A DNA stretch of 64,000 nucleotides, from the NCBI GenBank assembly GCA_013399015.1, contig VWZX01010624.1:296435-360434 (forward strand), read 5' to 3'. Made by a program: the position numbers and the translations under genes. Below, one piece after another: positions 1 through 11,108 of the stretch (position 1 is its first letter; each line of letters opens with the position of its first letter). This DNA comes from Galbula dea. Its lineage: Eukaryota > Chordata > Aves > Piciformes > Galbulidae. The notes under the pieces were generated by a model, which was not told the origin of the DNA, ran no database searches, and saw nothing but the letters and a program-made list of their open reading frames with translations.

Positions 1-1543
1 CAATTTCTAATTTCTGCAAGGAATGGTCAGTTTGAATACTTGGTGATTCACAGAAAGTATCAGGCTTTGGGGGTTCTTTTTCAATGACCTTTCCTTTTGT
101 AATCTGCAGACAAGGAAAGCATCATCATTAGGCTTGAGGTTTCAACCCAAAAGCCAGGCAAAACTTCATTTTTCACTGAACTTTAAACCTCAAAGTGAAC
201 CACAAACATGTAAACCTTATGGATTCAAACCAAAACAAACATATGTCAGTGAACAAAAACCACAGAGCTGCACATGGGTCCAAGTATTGAGCCATACTGG
301 CTACTGGCCAAGGCATGAAGTGCCCTATGCTTTGTAAAAAATACCAGTAGATGTTTACTATCCACAGGGTATGTCTGGAGACTGCCATATTTCAGACACA
401 CTCAGGTCAAGTCACAGGAGTAGTTTATCTACAGTGTACAGAGGTCTTTGGTAGGGCAAAATACTCTGTAAGGAGTTTTGTTGACCATAGCTAAAGTCCT
501 TTGGTACTTGACTGGTTTCTTCAAAGCCATATCCTGACATTATTATGCTGTACAGCACCTGAAACGAAGATCAAACTACTGCCTCGTACAAAAGGTACAC
601 TTTAGTTATCTTTCCAGTTAAAAAAACAGTGACAACTCCATCTTTCTATGGAACATGTCAGAACCTGTCTAGATCATCTTGGTGAATGCATGTAAAAAGA
701 ACAGGGAATGCTGCTTCTGCATTTTTAGCACAGAGCCCTTCCTCACAACAAACTGGCAAAGCACAGTTCTGCACTTCTCTCTTGCAGTCATCTGGAACCA
801 GATCAACTTATTGAATTCAGCAATTATTCAATACTACTCTTTGAAAAATTTCCCACAATAATTCTAGGTTCTACGGAGGTGTGATGGGCAGCTGATTGCA
901 ATTAGCCTCCCAAACTTTCAGCTGTTCCAGATGATAGCACTGCCCACGTAGGTTTGTATTTGCCCAAGCTTTAATCATAATATTTGAGATTCTGTTTCCA
1001 GTGTTAGTATAGATGCTATGTTTAAAATGTGAGTGATATTTTCTCAATATTCAACCATGTTTAATCATTGTATGCTAGAAAATGCCTATGTCCTTTAAAG
1101 GTCTGAGTCTACAGTATCTTAAGCTCTGTGCTGTCAGATCTCTGCAAACTTTGTGATAAAGACGACTTCAACAGAAGTACTGGAGGGGAGCAGAAACAGG
1201 GGAATTCAACAGACCAGAAGGTGATGCATCGACGTAAATGCAACCAAACTATAATTGACACTGAAAAAAATACATAATTTTGTCTGCATTTGTGGAATCT
1301 TTCAAAGGTTAATATCCCTATTATTATTCTAACTTACTAAAAACTGTTTCCTTCAGTTAAGTTAGTACTGGGACTAAACTCTACTTAGAGTTCAAATGCA
1401 ACTGACATGGTGCATACACCAGTGTAAAAGGGGTTAAGCTGTAAGTTAATGTAGAGTACTGTAATTATTGTAATGATGTAAAAAGAAATTTCATACAGAG
1501 GATTTAGAAGAGTGTGCTAAAACATACCACTTGAACATACAAC

Positions 1544-1615
1544 TTGCAGGAAAACAGAAATGCTTCATTAGCCTACTCTTTGCAGGAAAACAGGAATGCT
1601 TCATTAGCCTACTCT
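1544..1615. repeat. tandem duplication, two copies of a 36-bp unit
   Basis: The unit beginning TTGCAGGAAAACAG and ending GCCTACTCT starts at 1544 and again at 1580. The copies differ at one base (ACAGAAATG versus ACAGGAATG). One mismatch in 36 suggests a fairly recent local duplication. No coding role is visible. Confidence 0.9.
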
Positions 1616-2155
1616 TCCTTTATCTTCACTCTTTTTATCACTCCCTTCTAATTTCCTGAAAGTGTAAAATCTTTTGACAAAATTATGGAATATTTAACTG
1701 CTACAAAACACATCACCAAAGTTACATCACCAAAAACATGAGCACTGAACTGGGCCATGAACCTTCCATTAGCTTTGCATTCATTTTGCATCACTATTTT
1801 ATAAGTCAAATGTTGCCTGGCTTAGTAAACCTGCACTTCAAGAATAAAATTTAGCCTGAACACACAAATCCCTCATATAAATAATGTAATTTCCTTTAAA
1901 AAGTGGCACAGCCATTAGTAATGGGTTTATGAACACAGAACACTACAAAATGCAATGCAAATGCCAGACAACAAGGAAGTTGTGTGATCCATCAGTTCTC
2001 CATACAAAACAACTTACAAATACTAACGTGTTTTACTAGCCTGTGAGAGATCAGAAATTTATCAGAGCTGCACATGCAAAAGCTATAAGTCCATGAAGAG
2101 TCCTGAACTGCTTAGTCAATTAATATGATACCTATATAAAAATTTAATAAGAATG

Positions 2156-2212
2156 TTTGTGTTGGGGGTTTTTTTAATTTGTTTGGGGATTTTTGTTTGT
2201 TTGGGTTTTTTA
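2156..2212. repeat. G/T-rich low-complexity tract
   Basis: Runs of T broken by G clusters (patterns such as GTTTGTTTGGG). Similar tracts recur on either strand across the window (8827, 17101, and as A/C on the + strand at 3965, 5901, 39881, 61702 and 62490). No coding potential. Confidence 0.8.
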
Positions 2213-2671
2213 ATATTATAAATTATATGCTAGACAAGGAAGCGCATTACAACCAAGCCCTTAGGGAAACTGCTGACAAAGTTAACATTTGGTCTTGGGC
2301 AAAAGACTGGTTTCCTTTTGTTAGCTGCCCAGTTTTTGATGGGTATTTTACATGGAACACATTACAAGTTCAAAGTCGAAGAAATATGTTTTTTCACCTG
2401 CAAGTGATTTCAACTTAGATTTCAGCATTACTGTCAGGAAGTCAATTTTTCCATGCTTGTTACTGTAAACAAAGATTGTATGGCACATCTCCAAAAGTGA
2501 TAGGTCAAGGACCAAACTGCAAGAGTGACAGACTGCTTCCAGAAACTGAAAACACAAGACTGAAGTGAGAATAACCACAAATTTAAACCCTTGGTTTAAA
2601 CTTGGCTGTTTGGACAGCACAATGAACACATGCAGATACAACCCCACATACTTCTTAAAAATGTATTTATC

Positions 2672-2706
2672 TAAATAAATAAATAAATATATATATATAT
2701 ATATAC
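2672..2706. repeat. TAAA / AT microsatellite
   Basis: Four to five TAAA units run directly into an uninterrupted AT dinucleotide run. Simple sequence, probably length-polymorphic. Confidence 0.9.
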
Positions 2707-3391
2707 TTCCATATACTTACACATACTTTTAAATGTATATTTAAAATGTACATATCTGGCTGAAATGGTACATGAACAGGTAGGAAGAACAGTAGCACCA
2801 TGTATTAGTAACATTGCTTCCCACTTACTTTTTAACAGTTACTTTTATCTCTCTCAAACTTGAATTCCACCTCCACTTGGTTTTATTTTACCTCACTTTG
2901 TAAAGCTACAGTAAAATAACATTAGACATTTCTAAGAAAAGTCCTCCCCATACAATGACATTTCTACTGGTATTTTCTTTGTAAAGACATTAGCACTTTC
3001 AAAAGCTGTAGCTAGAATGTATCATTTTATAAGCATATATCTAGTTCATCGTGGTATTACTTTTTTGCTGCTCCTCAGATATGAACCCAAATTTGCCAGT
3101 GTTGTCGGTTTGGTTTTTAATTTTGTTTTTAATTTTAATTTTTTACATCTAAACCTCTTTTGGAAAGCTGATTATTTCAGTGAATAGAATTCACCCCTTT
3201 CTGCCCTTGTTTTGGTCTTGTAAAATTACCTAACTATGCCCATATTCTCTGCACGCCCCCAAGCTGAGGTTCTGCAGATGAGTATTTACAACCACAAATG
3301 CAGTCTGTACAAGTTGTTTTTATGGTAGTATGACATAGCGCATTCCAAACTGAGTACCCTGAACTGGCAGAGACTGCACTACCACATCTAT

Positions 3392-3464
3392 ACTTCAGCT
3401 TTGTGTCTGCAAAACAGGAATAATATCAGCCCTTCATCTCAGGGGATGTGACAAATACTAATCA
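3392..3464 (+). repeat. possible MIR-family SINE 3' remnant
   Basis: CTTCAGCTTTGTGTCTGCAAAACAGGAATAATATCAG-type sequence, followed by a CTCAGGGG...TGTGA block, has the order of the MIR 3' half (CTCAGTTT, CTGTAAAATGGGGATAATAAT, CTCATAGGG, TGTGAGGAT). Divergence is high and the copy is short, so a chance resemblance cannot be excluded. Confidence 0.35.
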
Positions 3465-3964
3465 GATTGCAGATCATTAAGACAATGCACACATTAGCTA
3501 ATGACAAATCATATCTCTTTTTGGAGCAGAGATCTCAGAGCACAGAAAACAGAAAGACTGAAAACAAAGGGACAGGTTTACATCAATTTGCTATGTCCAT
3601 CCTGTTCAGGGAAAGAAATGAGAACTTCCACGAAAAGAAAGCATACATGATCAGGCACGCAGAGAATGAATGGTCATGTACAAATGTACACATTTCTTGG
3701 GGACAACTGTAATGCTGGTGTTGCCTCATGTTTAAGTATTTGCACCCAAAACCTTCCAACTTACCTATTTGAGAAGTATTATAAATGATGTACACTTTAG
3801 GACACTATTTGTGCCATGGCAAGGGACAGGGTGCATATTTCTGTTGAACTATAAAACTTAATACTTAAATTACTTTAACAAATGCTTCCTAATGGCAGTC
3901 CACCTCATCTGCTGCTGTTCTAACCAAGCAGTACTCATCACAAAATTACAGCCTCTAGGACTTA

Positions 3965-4069
3965 CCAAAAAAAAAAAGGCAAAAAAAAAAAAGGGAAAAT
4001 AAAATAATAATAATGATCCAAACCAAAACAAAAAACACACCAAAATAAAACAACAAACCACAAAACCAG
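3965..4069. repeat. A/C-rich low-complexity tract
   Basis: Two A runs of ten or more separated by GGC, then alternating AAAC/CCAAA motifs. The minus-strand Phe/Leu/Trp-rich open frames here come from this composition and are not genes. Confidence 0.85.
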
Positions 4070-5900
4070 AAATATTATAAGCAAAGTAAAAGCAGAGTTG
4101 AGGAAGGAAGAAGTCTGAATATCATCAGGAATAAAATCAAAGTCAGAAGAGCAAACTGGAAAAAAAAAAAAAAAGCATAACCTCAAACTTATTTAAAAGC
4201 CCTAAGATTAGATTTATTTAAGCTCACATACAAAATACTTGTTTACATTCTGTCAAAGTATTCTGAAAGTATGTTCTTTGGGCATACTGACATGGTCTTT
4301 GTTGGTAAAAGTTATTTTCTAAATCTGGACTATAGAATCCAGAGTGGAGACATTATTCTGGCTGAGCAATGCAAAAGCATTAATTGTGAACTGCAGATAT
4401 GCTTAATTGTAAACAAATTGTGAAAAACTTTGAGGGGCTCTAAAAATAATTATGGCTGACAAGATGAATGTTTTCTGGTTTCACATCCAACATCCAGAAT
4501 TCATCTGAAAATGTCTTACGTACTCAACTACCATGTAAAAGTTGATTCGGTTCTTCTGACTCTGACATCCATAACTAGAATCAGCTTTGGAATATTTGTG
4601 TTCACTGATCATTAGCATCCCATCCTGTGTTTTTAAGCATTTCAAAACATCTTGAAACAAAACCTTCTGAATTACGATAGCAAAATATGATATATGAAAA
4701 TACAATCCACCACTTTGTAAACCCGACTAGGAAAACTTCCTATACATCAGATTTGGATGTGACAAACAGGCTGTGCTCCACTAATATTAAGTACTTGTAA
4801 TGTTAAATATTAGAAAAAAATTTAAAAGACATTTGGATCAAGCTAATCTTTACTGTAAGTTTAACAATAAATGAAACTGATACCCACATGTGCTATCAAT
4901 TCACATACCTTTCTTGTTGCTAATGAAGGCTGACTATCCAGATTTAGCACAGAGGAATTCCTTCTGTAAACACAAACTCTCCTTACCTCAGTGTATGATA
5001 AAATAACTTTCACCTGTAAGCTTACAGTTGCAATAATGAGGCCTGTGAACACTGATAATGAACCTTCTCTTGATAAGCCTGAACAAGCCTTGTAGAATAT
5101 AGTATTGAACAAATAACGGTGCAGGTGAGAAAGCTTTCAACAGCCACAGGCTCCTTGTGACAGCCTGCTCACAATGAGCAGTGGTGACTTTTGCTCTACA
5201 GTGGTCACCTCCAACAACAAACATCCCAAAATCTAATCCTACTCATAACTTTGAAAGCAAACATAAAAAGTTAATTCATCTAGGAACAAAATGAGATCAA
5301 TGTAAAGCACCTGCAGTGTATCCTTTATTTTATACATTACTACTGGCAATAACTATCCAATTGCCACAAGGCCTAGATTACTTCTTTCTACCCCAGACTA
5401 CAGAGGATGTTCTCCATGAAAGCAAGGTTGGGAGTTTTTCCTAAACTATGCCTTCGGAATCCAACCATCTTCACCACATTACCTAAATAAAAAGGGCACC
5501 TTATTTATGGGTGTACATTTCCAACAAAGCATGCTCAAGTTACTTACTGCCTTTGCCCTCCTTAAACCAACAAAAAACCTGAGACTTCAGTGCATTTGGA
5601 TTTCACTTAGGATACCAAAACATCTGCATACATGTAATGCAAGAGCCTTGTGCTTATACTGAAAGCAATGGCCAAACTGTTGTTGTCCTGTGTCCAAAAT
5701 TGATTTCTTTTTAAGAGAAAAATTTCTCAACTTTTGGTAAATGAAGAAGCATTTGCCTGACACATGAAAGTATTTTCCAAAAATGAAATTTTTGTCAGAT
5801 GTACCAGTCTAACAGGAGACAGACTCATCTCAAAATAAGTAACAACGATACATTTTTTTTCTTTCCTAGAATTCCTTTATCAAAAGCACTTTTATTAAAA

Positions 5901-5938
5901 TCAAACAAACAAAAAACCAAACAAACAAAAACCCACAA
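5901..5938. repeat. A/C-rich low-complexity tract
   Basis: CAAA and CCAAA repeats (such as TCAAACAAACAAAAAACC) with no G. Simple sequence. Confidence 0.8.
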
Positions 5939-6401
5939 TTTTTTTAAACAAATTAGAATAAGAGACAAGCTTCCACTCACTGTGCCTTCAACAGGCCATC
6001 CTGCAGATTAGCTCTCAGCTGGGCCACAGCATCTGAACACTGATTCCTTTCGTTAGGAAAACCAATTTAAGATGGGTACTTCACTTACAGAGAGCCTGAG
6101 CACAAGCTGCAACCACTGTCTGTCAAATACATACATATATGCATATGCATGCAGGTGACATGGATGTTTTCCTGTGTTGCTCCAGTGTTCTTTGACCGAT
6201 CAGAGAAAACTTTTTAGTCCCAAAGAGCTGTAACTTCCTACCCCAGCTTCCCATGCTAGCAAATTGAAAACAAAGGTCATCTTCAGAAAACAAGGAGCAA
6301 TACCATGTACCCCCTTCTCCAGCACAAGCTGGAGCTCCTCCAACCAATAGAATGTTTTTGTCCACAGAAACATTCACTATTGCTCTCTTAGTATCACATA
6401 C

Positions 6402-6970
6402 TGCGCTGGTTTTAACTGGGGAAGAGTTAATTCTCTTCATATAGCTATGTTTTGAATTTGTGACCAATTGTGCTGGTAACACAAGGATGTTTTAACAGTT
6501 CCTGAGCTGTACTCGTTTAGCATCAAGGCCTTTTCCACTCCTCACCCTACTGTGAGTAGGCTGGGGGTGGACAAGAATTTGTGAGGGGACACAGCTGGGA
6601 CAGCTGATCCCAACTGACCACAGGAATATTGCAGACCATATGATATCGTGCTCAGCATATAAAGCTGAGGGAAGAAGGATGAAGGGAGGGAAGTTTGGAA
6701 TGATGGTGTTTTGTCTTCCCAAGTCACTGTCACACATAATGAAGCCCTGCTTTCCTGGAGATGGATGAATGCCTGCCTGACAATGGAAAGTTGTGAATGA
6801 ATTCCTTGTTTTGCCTTGTTGGTGTTTGTGGGGATTTTGCTTTTAAACTGCCTTTATCTAAACTCCTGAGTTTTCTGACTTTTACCCCTTCCAATTCTCT
6901 CCCTAATCCCACCAGTAGGGAGTGAGTGGCTATGTGGGGTTTAGCTGCCAGCTGGGGTTAAACCACGACA
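6402..6970 (+). mobile_element. solo LTR of an avian ERVL-like endogenous retrovirus
   Basis: The 569-bp block begins TGCGCTGGTTTTAACTGG and ends GGGTTAAACCACGACA, matching the overall layout of a frequent bird LTR. Landmarks in order are GAGTTAATTCTCTTCATA, GTCAAGGCC-like text (here ATCAAGGCC), GTAGGCTGGGGGTGGAC, GGGGACACAGCTGGGACAGC, CAGCATATAAAGCTGAGGG with a TATA box, GAGCCCTGCTTTCCTGGAG (one base different), GAATTCCTTGTTTTGCC, CTGCCTTTATCTAAAC, and a pyrimidine-rich CTTTTACCCCTTCC tail segment. No gag, pol or env lies on either side, so it is most likely a solo LTR left by LTR-LTR recombination. No convincing target-site duplication is seen (CATAC upstream, CGGGC downstream), and the usual polyadenylation hexamer region reads TTTTAAACTG. 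The family assignment is from memory of avian LTRs. Confidence 0.85.
6657..6664 (+). promoter_or_regulatory. TATA box of the solo LTR
   Basis: ATATAAAG sits inside CAGCATATAAAGCTG, at the position where this LTR type carries its U3 core promoter. The motif is intact, so the relic could still initiate transcription on the + strand. There is no evidence here that it does. Confidence 0.5.
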
Positions 6971-9199
6971 CGGGCCAAGAATCAAATTAACTGTGAAAAC
7001 ACGACCACAAGTCTTTTCATGCAGCATTCCTTCAAACCTAACAATTCCTAACCGGATTACAGTTGCATATTGAAAGGAAAACCATCCCCAAACTAGTAAA
7101 GAGCTATATGCATCACCCTCACCAACATGAAGTACAGCAATACCTTACCATGTGGAACTGGTTAAGTACAACCCAGGTAATAAAAAAGGGTAGATAGATA
7201 ACGGGGCCTCTGGGAAGCACAGTACTGTGACAAATATCTGAATATGCTTCCTATTGGCCCACATACTAAACATTTTAGCAAAGGGTTAATTAGACACCTC
7301 TTTTAAGATAGGCAGCCTGGTGCAAAAATACTGGAGGCAAAAGGCAGAAGTTGGAGGCTTTCATTTCTGACCCTGTAGAAGACTGTATCATCTCACCAAA
7401 ACACCTGCAGCATGCATTTCAAGAGAAACTATTAGAGATCCCGAAGAAAACTTTAATTTATAAAAGACATTCAAAAGAGACTATCTTACTATCTCCTAGA
7501 AAAAAGGTAAACTAAGAAATAATCTAATGATTTTTTATACATAATTTTCTTCTAATCTGTACTTACAGACAGTTTTAGTCACCAACCACTAGGTTGTTGC
7601 ATCAGAGAATTAAAGTTGGTGGTTTGCATTCACCCACATTGCATGGCTTTTTTCTTTTTAGATAAAGCTTTTCTTTTGAATTTGCTGAGTTTTTAATCAC
7701 ACTTGAGGAACAGTCATTGTTTTAATGTTTCAATTTTAAAATTTTTGATGAAGCCCACCCATACGCTCAAGATTAACTGCAGTTTAGTGCCTTTCACTTT
7801 TAAGAATGTAGAAAAGGGCATCTGTAAAACATGAGTATAACTCAAGGAACACAAGTTTGTACAGCTCCAATAGAAAGCAGCAACCACAGCAAGATAACAA
7901 AAAAAAAAACCCTAAAGGACAAGCATTGCTTGAAAAACAGAGCCATAAGGACATTATGAGGTAAAAATGGCACATTCTATGCACGAGACTGTAAACCCCT
8001 TCCACAACAGCACACTTGCACAATTTGCATGTGTTTGGTTCACTTTATTTCACAGAAATGGGTATATTTTAATGAACAAACAAAAGTGAAAATGAGCTAG
8101 CGTAGTTCTTCCACTAAAACACAATCCTTTCATTTTTCTACTTTGAGGTTTGGCCAAATTCAAAGATATAGAAACGTCCCAGCCTGTTTGGTGCACAGGG
8201 GGCCTGGTGGGAGCAGAACCCACTGCTTTCTTCACTCACCTAGACAGGGGCTAAATTTAATCCTCTATCTACAGTTATCTGCAGAAAATGTGTTATTCCA
8301 CAAGCTACACAGATCCTAAATTGGCATCCAACATCAACTCATATGAGCATACAAAATTTGTAATATTTGGTAAGCATACCAAATTATTCTCTACATTTGT
8401 TTCTGGCTTTACAGTACATCCACTTAAAAGGCTCTTTCTCAATATCAAAAATCAACTGAAACTGTACACAAAAAAAAAGCAGAGAAGGGGGAAAAAAAAG
8501 CTTGAATTAATCCTACCTAAGAAAAGATTTTAGAAAGGGATACATGGATTTGTGCTGAATGAGAGGCACTACAACATTCTGCTGTAATTTAAATCTATAT
8601 TATATTTAATAAAACCACAGTATATTCTCTTGTCCTATTAAAACTGCATTCTACTTTCCTAGGTCTGAATAATTTGTATAAAATTGATTGCTACAGTTCT
8701 TAGTAAGAGCTCTAATTGCATTCCTGGTATAACTTAAAATGATAACCTTATCTTAATTAGTAGCATGCTACAGAAATGCTTCTGAAAGCCACAGAGAATT
8801 AACCTGCATTTTTAAACAGAAGCCTTGGGGCTGGGTTTTTTTGGTGTTTTGGTTTTTTGGTGGGGTTTTTTTTCATTTCATCTCCAATACACGAGCTAGT
8901 GCTAATTTATCATAGACAAAAAAAGATTAATAATCAAACAGAGAGAATAAACAACCCTTCTGCCGCCTCCTCTGGTCAGCACCAGTTTCCATGCATAGGC
9001 TAATCTCCTCTCTTGTGCAGGCATGCGTGTTGCTTGAGTGACTCCTTCGCTTGTAAAGCAAAGGATGTACTTATATGAAGTCTGTGTCTCTCCTAATTCC
9101 CCAGCACACAGCACATTCATCTCAACGCCCAGAGGGTTGCCAGTGCTGCGAACGAGCTGGGTGTAGGACAGAAGCAGGATGGAGGGCTGAGACAAAGGG
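6971..9199. other. gene-free stretch
   Basis: Unique sequence 3' of the LTR. A G/T-rich tract lies at 8827-8875. No retroviral internal region, exon or dispersed repeat was recognised. Confidence 0.65.
8827..8875. repeat. G/T-rich low-complexity tract
   Basis: GGGG and TTTT blocks alternate (GGTGTTTTGGTTTTTTGG) with no A or C until the flank. Simple sequence. Confidence 0.85.
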
Positions 9200-9430
9200 A
9201 ATATGTCCAGCTCTGGAGTCCTCTGCAGAAGAAGGACATGGACCTGTTGGAGCAGGTCCAGCGGAGGCCACAAAAATGATCAGGTAGAACAGGCTGCCTA
9301 GAGAGGTAATAGATGCCTGATCCCTGGAAAAGTTCGAGGTCAGGTTGGACAGGGCTCTGAGCAACTTGATCTAATTGAAGATGCTGCTGCTTACTGCAGG
9401 AGAGTTGGACTAGATGACCTATGAACTCTA
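9200..9430 (+). mobile_element. CR1 LINE 3' fragment with internal deletion
   Basis: The first part (CCAGCTCTGGAGTCCTCTGCAGAAGAAGGACATGGACCTG region) matches the CR1 segment encoding the end of the RT-associated region. At about 9282 it jumps to the extreme 3' end (GAACAGGCTGCCTAGAGAGG, CCTGATCCCTGGAAAAGTT, GAGAGTTGGACTAGATGACC). The intervening several hundred bases of CR1 are missing. The CR1 octamer tail is worn away, so this is an old copy. Confidence 0.85.
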
Positions 9431-9874
9431 CTTTTTGAGGGCCTGGGGGAAAGCATCACATGGATGCAAATCCCAGCTCCATCACATGCAGCAGAAGTAA
9501 AAAATTCTGCTTATTTCAAGATTAAATTAAAACAAAAAACAACACCTGAATTCAGACATTACACCATCCCAAAAGAAAACCAAATCCAACACATTCACAT
9601 GGATAGTGGGCTCCAGTCATCACAACAACAGGGTTGCTAATGACAGAACCAGAAGTAACTCCAAATCTTCAAGAACTACTGCCTGCCAAGCTCATCAGCC
9701 AGCCAGATGCTGTCCAGCTGATGTGACTTCTGGAAGTGTACCCTTCACAACATGGCAAACGAACACTGCTTTGTCAAACTGAGAAAAATTAATACTAGTA
9801 AAATTTGGTAGCAAGTCATTAAAAGCCCTTCATGCAAATTCTGCTTTTCCATGTTTTGGGGGGAATTACTAAGT
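9431..9874. other. gene-free stretch between two CR1 fragments
   Basis: No recognisable feature. It contains a short A-rich run near 9528-9541 and no open frame of note. Confidence 0.6.
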
Positions 9875-10284
9875 GAATCACAGAACATCCCAAGTTGAAA
9901 GGCACCCACAAAGATCATCAAGTCTAACTCCTACTTAGGAACAGGACAACCCCAAAGTCACACTATGTGCCTAAGTGCACTGTGCAAGTGCTTCTTAAAC
10001 TCCATGAGAGTTGATGCCATGACAGCCTCCCTGGGAAGACTGTTCCAATGCTCCACCACTCTCTGGGTAAAGAATCTCTTCCTAACATTCAACCTGAATT
10101 TCCCCTGGCACGGCTTCATGTCATTCACCCCAGGTCCTGTCGCAGGTCACCAGAGAGAAGAGGTCAGCACCCAGCCCTTCCTCTCTGGTGAGGACGTTAT
10201 AAACGGTGAGGTCTCTCCTCAGTCTTCTCTTCTACAGGCTGAACAGACCAATTGATTTCAGCCTTTCCTCATAAGTCTTCCTGT
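9875..10284 (-). mobile_element. CR1 LINE, 3' portion (minus strand)
   Basis: Read on the minus strand this is the CR1 3' end. Seen on the + strand it runs GAATCACAGAACATCCCAAG, AAGATCATCAAGTCTAACTC, GACAGCCTCCCTGGGAAGAC, GTAAAGAATCTCTTCCTAAC, then AGTCTTCTCTTCTACAGGCTG and TCCTCATAAGTCTTCCTG. It joins the same element's RT segment at 10591-11108, with unrelated DNA between them. The 97-codon + strand frame at 9965-10255 is an antisense shadow. Confidence 0.9.
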
Positions 10285-10590
10285 TGTGGCATGCCATTGT
10301 GGGCTGCAGGGTCTAGGGCCTAGCAGAGGGGAGGCTGGACAAGGCCGAGGTCAGTTTCTCACAAGAAAGCAGTTAGGTAGCCTGGGAGAGAAAGTGGGAG
10401 TCACCTAGCAGGAGCCTTTACAGCTGTACACAGAGGCCTTGATGCCCCACATAGCCTCAACATCTTATCCTTCCCACACCACACAGTGCCAGTCTTATCA
10501 CATTCGCGTTTCTTTGAAGTACACTGTTTTTATCCTCATTTATGGTAGTTGTTTTTACTAGTAACTGCTGCTTCTTAATTGGTTAGTAGA
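10285..10590. other. non-CR1 segment interrupting a CR1 element
   Basis: These roughly 306 bp begin TGTGGCATGCCATTGTGGGC exactly where the CR1 text stops and end before CTCATATTCAACTTATC, where CR1 resumes. They do not match the CR1 sequence expected in this interval, and that CR1 sequence is missing. A TG start would fit a small LTR or other insertion, but no matching terminal CA, target duplication or polyadenylation motif was found. A deletion/replacement is equally possible. Not identified. Confidence 0.5.
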
Positions 10591-11108
10591 CTCATATTCA
10601 ACTTATCATCAATCAAAACTCCCAGATCCCTCTCTGCAGTGCTGCTTTCCAGCCTCTCATTCCCCAGCCTGTAGGTTGTTTTTGGGTTGCCCCTTCCCAA
10701 GCGCAGAACCCAGCACTTGCTCTTGTTAAACTTTGTATGATTTGTGAGCACTCAGTCCTCTAATCTGTCTAGATCTCTCTGCAGAGCCTCCCTGCCTTAA
10801 TTGGAGTCAAAAGCACCTCACAGCTCAGTATCACCCACAAACTTACTTATTAGGCCTTCAAGTCCAACATCCAAGTCATTTATAAAGATGTTGAACAGAA
10901 CCAGCCCTAAGACAGATCCCCGTGGGACCCCACTCATGACCTGTAGCCAGCCTGATGTAGCTTGATTTACTATAACCCTTTGAGCTTGACCCCTCGGCCA
11001 GTTGTGTACCCACCTTGTGATGTTCTTATCAAGCTGTATACTAAACAATTTGTCCAGTAGGATGCTCTGGGAGACAGTATCAAAAGCCCTTTGACAGGAG
11101 ACTTTATT
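10591..11108 (-). mobile_element. CR1 LINE, reverse transcriptase portion (minus strand)
   Basis: Translated on the minus strand, 10818-11108 gives a degraded CR1 RT. From the 5' side it reads AFDTVSQSILLDKL, then VPRGSVLG (consensus PQGSVLG) and FNIFINDLD. The catalytic FADD is changed to FVGD, so the enzyme would be dead even without the other damage. The element is truncated on its 5' side (right end, about 11108) inside the RT domain, as CR1 copies usually are. Confidence 0.88.

Larger units (their letters stand above)
1..3391. other. gene-free AT-rich stretch
   Basis: No exon, RNA gene or interspersed repeat is recognisable here. The only structure seen is the 36-bp duplication at 1544-1615, a G/T-rich tract at 2156-2212 and an AT microsatellite at 2672-2706, listed separately. 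Open frames reach only 99 codons and have no domain-like content. Confidence 0.7.
3465..6401. other. gene-free stretch
   Basis: Unique AT-rich sequence with A/C-rich tracts at 3965-4069 and 5901-5938. An ATGCATATGCAT palindrome lies at 6139-6150. Neither a gene nor a dispersed repeat was recognised on either strand. Confidence 0.65.

Noticed and set aside
6123..6482. 119-codon minus-strand frame
   Set aside because: It runs into the solo LTR and has no domain or start context.
9965..10255. 96-codon + frame
   Set aside because: Antisense to the CR1 3' region.
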